Shown here piece after piece: positions 1 through 8,467 of a stretch of 64,000 nucleotides of DNA. Positions within the stretch are counted from its first letter, which is position 1. Every line of letters begins with the position of its first letter. Location: the NCBI GenBank assembly GCA_040219355.1, contig JAVJSN010000003.1, forward strand, positions 1 through 64,000, in the 5' to 3' direction. The stretch comes from MH13 sp040219355 (GTDB taxonomy: Bacteria; Pseudomonadota; Alphaproteobacteria; Rhizobiales; MH13). Position numbers and translations under genes: made by a program. Under the pieces are notes generated by a model that saw only the letters and a list, made by a program, of their open reading frames with translations, searched no databases and was not told the origin of the DNA.

Positions 1-1134
1 CACAAAGGATGCATCGGCCTCTTCACCGCCGCCCGCCTGCGAAGCTGAAAGGCGCTGGCGCATGAGGGCGGAGAGGTTGCCAGTCATGTCACCCAGCGCA
101 TTGGCACTGCCTGAAAGCGCAGTGGGATCGAACGTTGCCACTTGGCTCGTGGCGGCATTGTAAAAGATCGGTACCGGCCCTGAAAGCGTGGGCGCACCAC
201 CATTCATGGTGCCGGTTGAAAGGTCCCAAAGGATCGAATGGGACTGACCGGAAACGATACTCACCGTTGTACCATCCCCCAGATCAATTCGCCCGCCAAG
301 AAACGAAGGGGCATGGAGATTCAAAACGTTCGCGCTCTCTGTCAGTCTCATGGAGTCAAACTGAGCGCTAACGAGACGCCCGTAATTGGTGATTGTGGAG
401 TTAGGCATAGTAATGGCAGCTGAGTTGCTACCGGTTGTTGTGATTATACCGGTGTTGATGATCGTATTATTAGCAATAGTAGCCTCACCTGGCCCAATAC
501 CCGGAGCAAAATCACCCCTGGTCGCAATCAGACCGGAATTTGTGACCGTATTGTTCCTATCTGCAACAATCCCGTCGGCAAAATTTCCAACAGTTGTGAT
601 TGATCCGGCATTGGTAATCACATTGTTAACTGAAGAAAAAATTCCACGCGAAATATTTCCACTGGTTTCGATTGCACCGAAGTTGAAAATGCTACTATCT
701 TGGATCACCACAGCTGCGGCAGAAGAATCTCCACTTGTTGTGATGGCACCGAAGTTGAAGATTCGACTGCCTTGGCCCACCTGAATTGCCCGAGAATCCC
801 GCCCGCTGGTTGTGATCGTACCGAAATTTGTTACCGTGTTGCCATTCCGCAACACAATCCCGTAAGCGTCTCTCCCGCTGGCTGCGATGGTGCCGGAGTT
901 CACAACCGTGATGGTATTAACCGTTGCACGAACCCCGGGATCCCCTGCACCTGGGGAGATTGAGCCGGTTTCAGTGATGGTTATGCTGTCACCGGTATCA
1001 AAGGTGTTGCCAGCATTGGTCTGCGTGCTTGGGGTATCAACGACAAAATCATCGGCCAGAGCCCATCCCCCTTGAGCGGCGACAAGCGCAATTGCAGCGC
1101 AGGAAGCGTATAAAACGCGTAGACTCGGTACCAT
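1..1134 (-). CDS. Autotransporter, N-terminal part (runs off left edge)
   Basis: Reading the minus strand from ATG at 1134 gives 378 codons with no stop, so the gene continues beyond base 1. An AGAGGAA ribosome site precedes the start. Residues 1-33 look like a signal peptide, with a possible cleavage after GGWALA. Residues ~60-260 hold seven or eight imperfect repeats of about 24 residues, typically NTITNFGTITTSG followed by a variable tail. This is the beta-helix pattern of AIDA/pertactin-like passenger domains. After these comes the ATFDPTALSGSANALGDMTG region, which resembles the linker found before the C-terminal beta-barrel; the barrel itself would lie outside the window. By family, such proteins are exported by Sec and displayed on the outer membrane. 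The passenger ligand cannot be predicted. A LysR gene is divergently transcribed next door. Confidence 0.8.
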   Translation of the reverse strand, partial: MVPSLRVLYASCAAIALVAAQGGWALADDFVVDTPSTQTNAGNTFDTGDSITITETGSISPGAGDPGVRATVNTITVVNSGTIAASGRDAYGIVLRNGNTVTNFGTITTSGRDSRAIQVGQGSRIFNFGAITTSGDSSAAAVVIQDSSIFNFGAIETSGNISRGIFSSVNNVITNAGSITTVGNFADGIVADRNNTVTNSGLIATRGDFAPGIGPGEATIANNTIINTGIITTTGSNSAAITMPNSTITNYGRLVSAQFDSMRLTESANVLNLHAPSFLGGRIDLGDGTTVSIVSGQSHSILWDLSTGTMNGGAPTLSGPVPIFYNAATSQVATFDPTALSGSANALGDMTGNLSALMRQRLSASQAGGGEEADASFV

Positions 1135-1348
1135 ACGACGTTCCTCTGTCGCTCACCTCGTTGTGCTTTGTGCTTGGCAGGTGAACAGAAGGACAGGCGG
1201 ACCCGTCCGCCCTTGTCTTAAGAAACGGTAAAAAAACAGAGTAGCCAAATAATCCAAATGCCCTATATTGATGCGCTGAATATCGCTACAAACTATTGAT
1301 ATATCTATGTTTTTTTCGCCTTTCCGTTAGGTAAGAAATGTTGGGACA
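1135..1348. promoter_or_regulatory. Divergent promoter region with LysR-type box
   Basis: This 214-base spacer separates the autotransporter start from the divergent lysR start. Its right half is strongly A/T-rich. An inverted repeat ATATT-N9-AATAT lies at 1265-1283 and contains the T-N11-A spacing expected of LysR-type boxes. A plausible reading is that the LysR protein binds here and controls the autotransporter, itself, or both. No matching -35/-10 pair was assigned with confidence. Confidence 0.4.
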
Positions 1349-2260
1349 ATGGACGAACTGCGCAATTTTGATCTCAACCTGCTGATCGTCTTTGAGGCGA
1401 TTTATTCGGCGGGCAATGTTTCCCATGCGGCAAAGCTGTTGAACCAGAGCCAGCCGACACTCTCCAACTCCCTGTCACGGCTGCGGGCCATTGTGAACGA
1501 TCCGCTTTTTGTCCGCAGAAGCAACGGCGTTGAACCGACTCCAAAAGCGATCTCGATGATCGGGCCAGTGCGCGAGGCGTTGCAGATCATCCGTACCGGG
1601 GTGTCAGGGGGCGGGGCATTTGATCCCGACCAGGACAAGCGCCATTTCCGCCTGGTTATGCTGGACCAGCTGGAGCCGATCCTGCTGCCTGAGATCGTCC
1701 GCGCCATTCAGGGCAAACGCAATGTAACCTTTGAGATGCTGCACATTGCCTATGAACCCGTCATTGAAGGGCTCAATGATGGCAGCCTGGATTTGGTGCT
1801 CGCGCCGCATTTTCCTGAAGCCAAGGAGATCGAGCAGGAGACCATCGGTCAGGCCAACACGGTCATGGTTGCCCGCAAGGGGCACCCGGAGATCGATGGA
1901 AAAGTGACCCTGGAGCAGTATCAGCGTCTTGGACACATTGCGCTGATCCCGAAGCTGCGCGCCATGACCCGCATTGACGAGTTCCTGCGCCATGCCGGCA
2001 TCGTGCGGCATGTTACCTACACCTCATCGAAGTTTTGGGCCTTCCCACAGATGATCGCCAACACCGATCTTATTGCGCAACTGCCCGGCGACTTCGCCCG
2101 CGAAGCTGCACGCTATTTTCCGCTGCAGATCTGTGACTTACCTTTTGAGATGCCAAACCAAGAAGTCTATATGATCTGGAAGGCCAATCGCACCAATGAA
2201 TCCAGCCACCGCTGGCTGCGTGAGCAGATTCGTCAGGCTTACCAGAACCAACGCCGTTGA
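1349..2260 (+). CDS. LysR-family transcriptional regulator
   Basis: The 303-residue protein has the usual LysR length. Residues ~7-66 form the winged helix-turn-helix, with the AAKLLNQSQPTLSNSLSRLR recognition region. The remaining ~210 residues are the periplasmic-binding-protein-like effector domain. The opening MDELRNFDLNLLIVFEAI is typical of the NodD/SyrM-like side of the family. The inducer is unknown. Divergent orientation to the autotransporter gene suggests control of that gene and autoregulation, as is common for this family. ATG at 1349 has only a weak ribosome site, but it places the HTH at the expected distance from the N-terminus. Confidence 0.9.
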   Translation: MDELRNFDLNLLIVFEAIYSAGNVSHAAKLLNQSQPTLSNSLSRLRAIVNDPLFVRRSNGVEPTPKAISMIGPVREALQIIRTGVSGGGAFDPDQDKRHFRLVMLDQLEPILLPEIVRAIQGKRNVTFEMLHIAYEPVIEGLNDGSLDLVLAPHFPEAKEIEQETIGQANTVMVARKGHPEIDGKVTLEQYQRLGHIALIPKLRAMTRIDEFLRHAGIVRHVTYTSSKFWAFPQMIANTDLIAQLPGDFAREAARYFPLQICDLPFEMPNQEVYMIWKANRTNESSHRWLREQIRQAYQNQRR

Positions 2261-2469
2261 ACCGCGCGATGGGTAGGTGACCAGCTGGATCGTCGTTAAA
2301 GCGTTTTCAACGTAGGCGCTTAACCGCTCCAGATAACCGACCTTGCATGCCACTGCCAATACTGGCTGAACGCTGTTCAGCGAAGATGCCTCGAACGAGC
2401 GTGCCCCTTGAACCAAACAGGTTGGCAGTTCTTGCTGATCCTGGCGCGAAACTTTCGATCATCGTCTTC

Positions 2470-3201
2470 TTATCGAACTAGGCCAGCAATGGCGGGAACG
2501 AGCAGCGCAGTGATCAAACCGTTGAAGGCCATGGCGATGCCAGCAAACAGGCCTGCAACGGGGTTCACCTGAAAGGCGCGCGCTGCGCCAATGCCATGGG
2601 CGGCCACGCCGACAGCAAAGCCGCGGGCGGCAGGATCCTTGATGTGCAGTGCGTTCATGACCGGCGTGACCATGATCGCGCCGAGTATGCCGGTCATGAT
2701 GACGAAGACCGCCGTCAGCGAGGCGATACCGCCAAACTCCACCGAGATACCCATCGCAATGGGCGTGGTCACGGACTTCGGCACCAGCGACCAAAGAACC
2801 GCACCATCGATGCCGAACAGCACGGCGAGGCCGTAAACACTTGCGACCGCGGTCACAGCGCCCGCCAGCAAGGCGGCGATAATGGCTGCGCTGTGTCGCT
2901 TCACCTCTGGCCAATTGGCGACCAGCGGAACAGCCAATGATACGGTGGCTGGGCCGAGCAAAAAATGCACAAACTGGGCACCTGAGAAGTAGGTCGTATA
3001 GCTGGTGGAGGTGAGCAGCAGCACGCCGGCAACACAACCTGCCGCCAGCACAACTGGATTGGCCAGCGGATGGCGATTGGCGCGTTTGGACAGCCCATCA
3101 CCAATGGCATAGGCAATAACGGTCACCGTCAACCAAAGCAGCGGCGTTGCTTCGAGAAAAACCCAAAGCTCCAAGAATTCTTCGACCGGCAGAGCGTCCA
3201 T
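2470..3201 (-). CDS. lrgB: LrgB/CidB-family membrane protein
   Basis: This 243-residue, strongly hydrophobic protein has several predicted membrane helices. It carries the conserved LrgB stretches around SLVPKSVTTPIAMGIS and ARGFAVGVAAHGIGAARAF. LrgB/CidB proteins pair with LrgA/CidA holin-like partners; described roles include control of murein hydrolase activity and uptake of pyruvate or related small acids. Its ATG directly abuts the lrgA stop (TAGATG), so the two genes are probably translationally coupled. The substrate is not evident from sequence. Confidence 0.9.
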   Translation of the reverse strand: MDALPVEEFLELWVFLEATPLLWLTVTVIAYAIGDGLSKRANRHPLANPVVLAAGCVAGVLLLTSTSYTTYFSGAQFVHFLLGPATVSLAVPLVANWPEVKRHSAAIIAALLAGAVTAVASVYGLAVLFGIDGAVLWSLVPKSVTTPIAMGISVEFGGIASLTAVFVIMTGILGAIMVTPVMNALHIKDPAARGFAVGVAAHGIGAARAFQVNPVAGLFAGIAMAFNGLITALLVPAIAGLVR

Positions 3202-3570
3202 CTAGCTGGCCTCTTCCGGCGGCGTGGCAGACCCCACCCATCGGTCCACCAGAACGAACACGGTGGCGGTCACGACAAGTGTCAAAAGCGTGGATAGGCT
3301 AAGCGCCAAAATGAGCGGCCAAAAATCGTTGGCGAACACACCCAAATGCTGGATGAGGCCAACGGCTGCCGGCACAAACAACAGCGACAGATGGCCTAGC
3401 AACGTGTTGGCCAAAGGCTCGACGATTGGGCGCAGGCTGCGCAATACAGCCAGAAGCAGAGCAAGCAGCACCAGCCCGATCACGGGACCTGGAACGCTGA
3501 AACCAGCAATGCGCGCAATTCCCTCGCCAATCAACTGCATACCCAGTACCAGGGCGATGGCGTGGATCAT
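3202..3570 (-). CDS. lrgA: LrgA/CidA-family holin-like membrane protein
   Basis: The 122-residue protein has four hydrophobic segments and the LrgA signature: GEGIARIAGFSVPGPVIGLV near the start and LLFVPAAVGLIQH in the middle. It is the partner of the downstream LrgB. A GGAG ribosome site lies about eight bases before ATG at 3570. The two genes form a short operon read away from the EAL gene, whose stop lies 77 bases upstream on the same strand, so read-through from that gene is possible. Confidence 0.9.
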   Translation of the reverse strand: MIHAIALVLGMQLIGEGIARIAGFSVPGPVIGLVLLALLLAVLRSLRPIVEPLANTLLGHLSLLFVPAAVGLIQHLGVFANDFWPLILALSLSTLLTLVVTATVFVLVDRWVGSATPPEEAS

Positions 3571-3647
3571 GAGGATGCTCCTTCAGGATTGGCGGAATGA
3601 ATGGCGACGCCATTGCGCGACACCTGGCCGTACACAACCGATCGACA

Positions 3648-5339
3648 CTAAGCGGCGTCAGCCTCGTTTGCAGTCTTGTTTGGCGCGTCCTGCGCCACCT
3701 CGGCTTTGGCCTTATCGATTTGCTCAGTCGCGGCACGGATGGTTGCGGCCTTGCGTTGGGACTCTTGTGCTCGATTTCCCGAGCGTTTGCGCGTTTCGGC
3801 CACGCCAAGTTTTTTGACCAACGCAAGATATTGGCTGGCTGGCAATGCTGGGGCAAACAGAAAGCCCTGTGCTTGGCGAATTCCATAGCGGCGCAAATGC
3901 GCCACCTGTTCGATACGCTCAACGCCCTCAGCAACCACATCCATGTCCAGCTCATGGGCCAAATCGGTCAGTGTGTGGGTGATGGACTCCCCAATCCTGT
4001 TCTTGCCAAGCTGATCGATGAACATTTTGTCGATCTTCACGATGTCCAGCCCAAGCTCTTGCAGATAGGCCAGACCACCATGTCCGGTTCCAGCGTCGTC
4101 AAGCGCCAATCGGCAGCCCAAACGCTGAAGTTTTCGCATGATGACTTTCGCCTGGGCCAAGCTCTCCAGCGGCGCGCGCTCGGTTATTTCCAGCACCACC
4201 TGATTGTAGGCAATTTTGGATGGGCCGAAGATGTTTTCGACGTCGCGAATGATATCCAAATCGGTAAAATGTTGATTGAAAAGATTGATCGCCACCTTCA
4301 GACCGGGGCGTTCTGCATAGGCTTTTTCAAGATCCTTCACGACCGTTTGCATGAGCCTGCGTGTCATGGGGATGGCCAGCCCGGTTTGCTCGGCTAAACT
4401 GATAAATGCGCCCGGTGACACGGTTGTTCCATCTGGCTTTACCCATCGCACCAGGACTTCGCAGCCAACCAACTTGCCGCTGTCGATATCGATAACAGGC
4501 TGATAATATGGCACAAATTCATTTTGATGGATGGCGCGCTCAATCTGATTCACTTGTGCGGGTGTGTAGTGGATGAGGCGCGTGACAAGCACAACGATAA
4601 GCGCGCCAATGATAATTGAACCGACGATCGCCCAGTTGCGGATCGGCGCGAAGCTGGCCTCCACGAGGTTGCGGTCAATGGCAACTTGAAGACGCATTGA
4701 GCCGCCAGCAAGCGGCAAAGACTTGGCCTCGATATCAGCGCGGCCGACGCCCTCATGGATTGTCGCGTCGCGCGCAAAAAGCACAGTCTCGCCGAGCGAC
4801 AAGGTAACCCCAGTTGTCACCTCGGCGGAGTTGAAAAAGTGCGGCAACATTTGGCGCGGAATAAAAACCGCATGCAACGAAGCTTCAGTTCTAAACTCCA
4901 GCAAAATCCCCGTAATACGGGTGTCCAAGATACGCGCCTGCGCCAAGGTGAAGTTTTCGCCGAACACCGGCGTGGGATCGCCAAAAAGTTGAAAGGCGTC
5001 AGCCCCCAAATCTGGCGACATGCAAAGGATTTGGCGGTCGTGGTTCAACATCGCAACAGCGGAAATCGCCGGGGTTTCGACCGCCGCTGCTTGCATTCGC
5101 GCCAAATCGATGTTGCTGCAACCATTGCCGGCTGCCTCTGCAAGGCCCGCCAACCGGTCCGCCAGAGCCAAAAACTGCGCTTCGGCACTTCGGCTGACCA
5201 ATAATGCTTGACTATCAAGATGCTGCTCAGCGCTCAAGATAGCTTGCTTGCCGGTAAGCCAATGGGTTCCAATGACCGGGGCAAGTGCGAGAATGCAACC
5301 GACTGCAAAAAACCAAAGCTGGCGAACATCAAATTTCAA
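3648..5339 (-). CDS. Membrane-bound c-di-GMP phosphodiesterase, CSS + EAL domains
   Basis: The protein has a membrane helix at residues ~7-27, a periplasmic region to ~235, a second helix at ~235-255 and an EAL domain from ~270 to ~515. The periplasmic part carries two cysteines (near residues 74 and 106) in the GCSNIDLARM / ILCMS arrangement of CSS-motif phosphodiesterases. In that family, periplasmic disulfide state controls activity. The EAL motif reads EVLVRW. LEITER, the DDAGTG loop, KIDKMFI, EGVE and QGFLF are all present, so hydrolysis of c-di-GMP is expected. There is no GGDEF domain. The last ~50 residues are a charged Ala/Lys/Glu-rich tail. No ATG start is available: TTG at 5339 with an upstream AAAGG is chosen, and TTG at 5417 would add 26 residues. 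Confidence 0.85.
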   Translation of the reverse strand: MKFDVRQLWFFAVGCILALAPVIGTHWLTGKQAILSAEQHLDSQALLVSRSAEAQFLALADRLAGLAEAAGNGCSNIDLARMQAAAVETPAISAVAMLNHDRQILCMSPDLGADAFQLFGDPTPVFGENFTLAQARILDTRITGILLEFRTEASLHAVFIPRQMLPHFFNSAEVTTGVTLSLGETVLFARDATIHEGVGRADIEAKSLPLAGGSMRLQVAIDRNLVEASFAPIRNWAIVGSIIIGALIVVLVTRLIHYTPAQVNQIERAIHQNEFVPYYQPVIDIDSGKLVGCEVLVRWVKPDGTTVSPGAFISLAEQTGLAIPMTRRLMQTVVKDLEKAYAERPGLKVAINLFNQHFTDLDIIRDVENIFGPSKIAYNQVVLEITERAPLESLAQAKVIMRKLQRLGCRLALDDAGTGHGGLAYLQELGLDIVKIDKMFIDQLGKNRIGESITHTLTDLAHELDMDVVAEGVERIEQVAHLRRYGIRQAQGFLFAPALPASQYLALVKKLGVAETRKRSGNRAQESQRKAATIRAATEQIDKAKAEVAQDAPNKTANEADAA

Positions 5340-5606
5340 AGGTGACCTTTGGGCTCTGTGCCGCACTTTTACATGCAGACGAAGGCACAATGCCAGCGCA
5401 CTGACGGCAGGTTGCAACTAGCACTTGTGCACTTGCTATCTGGTAAACATCGTGCCGGAATTGCAGGATGCGCGCAGACCCTCTGGAAGAATGGCAATAT
5501 TTGAAGCTATTGTCGGACTTCAATCGCATTTTATGCCAGTTGCTCTGTGCTTCGTTAAATGCCATGCAACGCATCGACCAACAGACCCTTGCACATGGAG
5601 CCGCTT

Positions 5607-6503
5607 ATGGAAGCGCTGTTCATCGGCCACGCCTATATAGACGTTACCTTTCTAACCGATACGCTTCCAACGGGCGATGACAAGACAATTGCCGACGATT
5701 ACGCGGTGTCTTACGGCGGCAATGCGGTAACGGCGGCGTTTGCGGCGGCAAAGCTTGGTGTTCGCCCTGATTTGCTGTGCACATCTGGCGATGATTGGCT
5801 ATCGCTGATGTTCAGGGAAATGGCCCGCTCATCAGGCGTACGCATTCACGAACGTAAAGTCGCCGAGGCATCGCTGTCGTTCATCATGCCGAAGGATGGC
5901 AAGCGGGCCATCGTGCGCTGTCGCGACGATAACTACCTACACCCCTTCCCGAATCTCAATCTGGATGGCTGCAAGGTTTTGCATGTGGATGGACACCAAG
6001 GAGATGCAGCCCTGCACTACGCCAAAGCCTGTCGCGAACGGGGCATTGCAACCTCGCTTGATGGCGGTGCGGTGCGCGAAAATACCGATGAGTTGCTGAA
6101 ATATATTGATGTCGCGGTTGTGTCTGAGCTCTTCTGTGACACCTGGGGTCTTGAACCGAAGGATGCGCTGGAAAAACTGAAAACCTATGGCTGCCGCGTC
6201 GGAGCCGTCACCATGGGCTCAGAGGGTGTGATTTTCTACGCCCAGGACGGTGAGCATCAGCACGTCAAAGCGCTGCCTGTGCCGATGAATCGGATCGTCG
6301 ACACCAATGGTGCTGGCGACATCTTCCACGGCGCCTATATCGTTTCGATGCTGCAATTCCCAAGCCGTACCTGGACGGAACATTTCCGCTTTGCGCGCGC
6401 GGCGTCTGCCTATGCCATCCAGCATCTGGGCAACGAGGACAGCGTGCCGACGCACGCGGACATCGAAGCAACGCGCAAAGAGTTCGAACGCATCTCCGTT
6501 TAA
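5607..6503 (+). CDS. PfkB-family carbohydrate kinase
   Basis: The 298-residue protein has the ribokinase/PfkB fold. The N-terminal MEALFIGHAYIDVTF strand is followed by a GGNAVTAAFAAAKLG sugar-binding turn. Near the C-terminus is the signature DTNGAGDIFHGAY, with the catalytic base expected at Asp238. The enzyme should transfer phosphate from ATP to a sugar or nucleoside; the substrate cannot be read from sequence. GGAG sits seven bases before ATG at 5607, which is why this start was preferred over ATG at 5559 or 5595. The gene stands alone and converges on aspS, with 10 bases between the stops. Confidence 0.85.
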   Translation: MEALFIGHAYIDVTFLTDTLPTGDDKTIADDYAVSYGGNAVTAAFAAAKLGVRPDLLCTSGDDWLSLMFREMARSSGVRIHERKVAEASLSFIMPKDGKRAIVRCRDDNYLHPFPNLNLDGCKVLHVDGHQGDAALHYAKACRERGIATSLDGGAVRENTDELLKYIDVAVVSELFCDTWGLEPKDALEKLKTYGCRVGAVTMGSEGVIFYAQDGEHQHVKALPVPMNRIVDTNGAGDIFHGAYIVSMLQFPSRTWTEHFRFARAASAYAIQHLGNEDSVPTHADIEATRKEFERISV

Positions 6504-6513
6504 ACGGGGACGC

Positions 6514-8334
6514 CTAACTCTTGGCTGGTGGTGGATTGACACGAATGTTCAGCTCGCGCAGCTGTGCCGCTGATGGCGCCGATGGTGAGCCCATCATCAG
6601 GTCTACGGCCTGTTGGTTCATCGGGAACAACGCCACTTCACGCACCGATTTCGCTCCACAGAGCAGCATCACGATGCGATCAACACCGGCCGCCATACCG
6701 CCATGGGGCGGCGCGCCATACTGGAACGCGCGGTAAAGTCCACCAAACTGCTCTTCGACCTCTTCACGGGTTTTGCCCGTGATCTCAAAGGCCTTGACCA
6801 TCACGTCGGGCAATTGGTTACGGATTGACCCAGACGCGATTTCGTAGCCGTTGCACACCAGATCGTACTGGTAGGCCTTCAGGTTGACGAGAGCCTCATC
6901 ACCTGCCGCTTGCGCCGCTTCCAGCGCTTCCAGACCACCTTGCGGCATCGAGAAGGGGTTGTGCGAGAAATCAACCCGTTTGTTTTCCTCGTCCCACTCG
7001 TAGAATGGGAAATCAACAATCCAACAAAGCTCAAACCGATCTTCGTCCACCAGCTTCAATTCGGCGCCAATTTGGGTACGTGCGTTGCCCGCAAAGGTCG
7101 CGAACGTCTTAGGATTGCCTGCCACGAAGAACGCTGCATCGCCCGCTTCTAGACCAAGTTGTTTTCGGATGGCCTCTGTGCGCTCTGGCCCGATGTTCTT
7201 GGCCAGCGGTCCAGCGCCAGCAACTGCGCCCTCTTCCTCACGCCAGAAAATGTAGCCGAGGCCAGGCTGTCCTTCGCCCTGTGCCCAGGAGTTCATCCTG
7301 TCGCAGAAAGCGCGCGAACCACCGGTTTTGGCGGGGATGGCCCAAACGGCGTTTGCCTCATCTTCCAGCATGCGCGCGAACACTTTGAACCCCGAGCCAC
7401 GGAAGTGTTCTGATGCGTCCTGCATCTCAATCGGGTTGCGCAGATCAGGTTTGTCCGTGCCGTAGAGACGGATCGCCTCGGCATAAGGAATGCGGCGGAA
7501 TGTTTGCGAAACGGGCTTATCGCCGGCAAATGCTTCAAAAACATCGCGCAGGATTGGCTCCATCGTTTCCCAAACTTCTTCCTGGGTGACGAAGCTCATT
7601 TCCAAATCCAGTTGATAGAACTCGCCAGGCAGACGGTCAGCGCGTGGATCTTCATCGCGGAAACAAGGCGCGATTTGGAAATAGCGATCAAAACCCGCGA
7701 CCATCAACAGCTGTTTGTATTGTTGTGGTGCCTGTGGCAGCGCATAGAACTGACCGTGATGAATGCGGCTTGGAACCAAAAAATCGCGCGCGCCTTCGGG
7801 AGAGGAGGCAGTTAGGATCGGCGTTTGAAACTCGTTGAAACCCGCATCTTCCATGCGGCGGCGCATATCGCGGACGACTTTGGTACGCGTCATGATGTTG
7901 GCGTGCAGCGTTTCGCGGCGAAGATCCAGGAAGCGGTAGCGCAGACGCGTATCTTCTGGGAACTCCGGCTCGCCAAACACTTGCAGCGGCAGTTCAGCCG
8001 ATGCTCCAAGGACTTCAATGTCCGTGGCAAACACCTCTATCTCGCCGGTCGGCAAACCATCATTGATGGTTTCAGGCGTACGCGCTTTTACCTTGCCATC
8101 AATGCGCAGACACCATTCCGAGCGCACGGTCTCAGCCAGAGAGAAAGCCGGAGAGTCCGGATCGATCACGATTTGGGTCATGCCATAGTGATCGCGAAAA
8201 TCGATGAAGAGCAGGCCGCCATGATCGCGCACGCGATGTACCCAGCCAGAAAGGCGTACGGCCTTGCCCACATCCTCAGCGCGCAATGCGCCACAGGTGT
8301 GCGAGCGGTAGCGATGCAGACCGGTGTCCGACAT
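6514..8334 (-). CDS. aspS: Aspartyl-tRNA synthetase
   Basis: This 606-residue class II synthetase charges tRNA-Asp. An N-terminal OB-fold anticodon-binding domain (SGWVHRVRDHGGLLFIDFRD) is followed by motif 2 (FQIAPCFRDEDPRADR). The bacterial GAD insertion sits in the middle, and motif 3 (GMAAGVDRIVMLL) is near the C-terminus. Length fits the bacterial type. In genomes without AsnRS, this bacterial-type enzyme often also charges tRNA-Asn for amidation by GatCAB; that cannot be judged here. ATG at 8334 follows GAGG at good spacing and is preferred over TTG at 8355. Confidence 0.97.
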   Translation of the reverse strand: MSDTGLHRYRSHTCGALRAEDVGKAVRLSGWVHRVRDHGGLLFIDFRDHYGMTQIVIDPDSPAFSLAETVRSEWCLRIDGKVKARTPETINDGLPTGEIEVFATDIEVLGASAELPLQVFGEPEFPEDTRLRYRFLDLRRETLHANIMTRTKVVRDMRRRMEDAGFNEFQTPILTASSPEGARDFLVPSRIHHGQFYALPQAPQQYKQLLMVAGFDRYFQIAPCFRDEDPRADRLPGEFYQLDLEMSFVTQEEVWETMEPILRDVFEAFAGDKPVSQTFRRIPYAEAIRLYGTDKPDLRNPIEMQDASEHFRGSGFKVFARMLEDEANAVWAIPAKTGGSRAFCDRMNSWAQGEGQPGLGYIFWREEEGAVAGAGPLAKNIGPERTEAIRKQLGLEAGDAAFFVAGNPKTFATFAGNARTQIGAELKLVDEDRFELCWIVDFPFYEWDEENKRVDFSHNPFSMPQGGLEALEAAQAAGDEALVNLKAYQYDLVCNGYEIASGSIRNQLPDVMVKAFEITGKTREEVEEQFGGLYRAFQYGAPPHGGMAAGVDRIVMLLCGAKSVREVALFPMNQQAVDLMMGSPSAPSAAQLRELNIRVNPPPAKS

Positions 8335-8467
8335 AAAAAGTATCCTCAATGGCAAAAAGATAGCGCAAACGAGCCGTTTGCGTGGTTGGGCAGCGGCTTA
8401 GCGTCGTTGGCGCTGGTGCGTCAACCATGGGAAGGCTACCGCATCGCCATCGACAACCAAAGCAGCT

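Noticed and set aside
135..1075. Several plus-strand frames of 61-132 codons
   Set aside because: They are antisense to the continuous minus-strand autotransporter frame, which has a signal peptide and repeats.
2138..2416. 92-codon minus-strand frame after lysR
   Set aside because: Overlaps the lysR 3' end and shows no recognisable domain or good ribosome site.
3597..4397. 266-codon plus-strand frame
   Set aside because: Antisense to the EAL domain; composition is what a mirrored high-GC gene gives.
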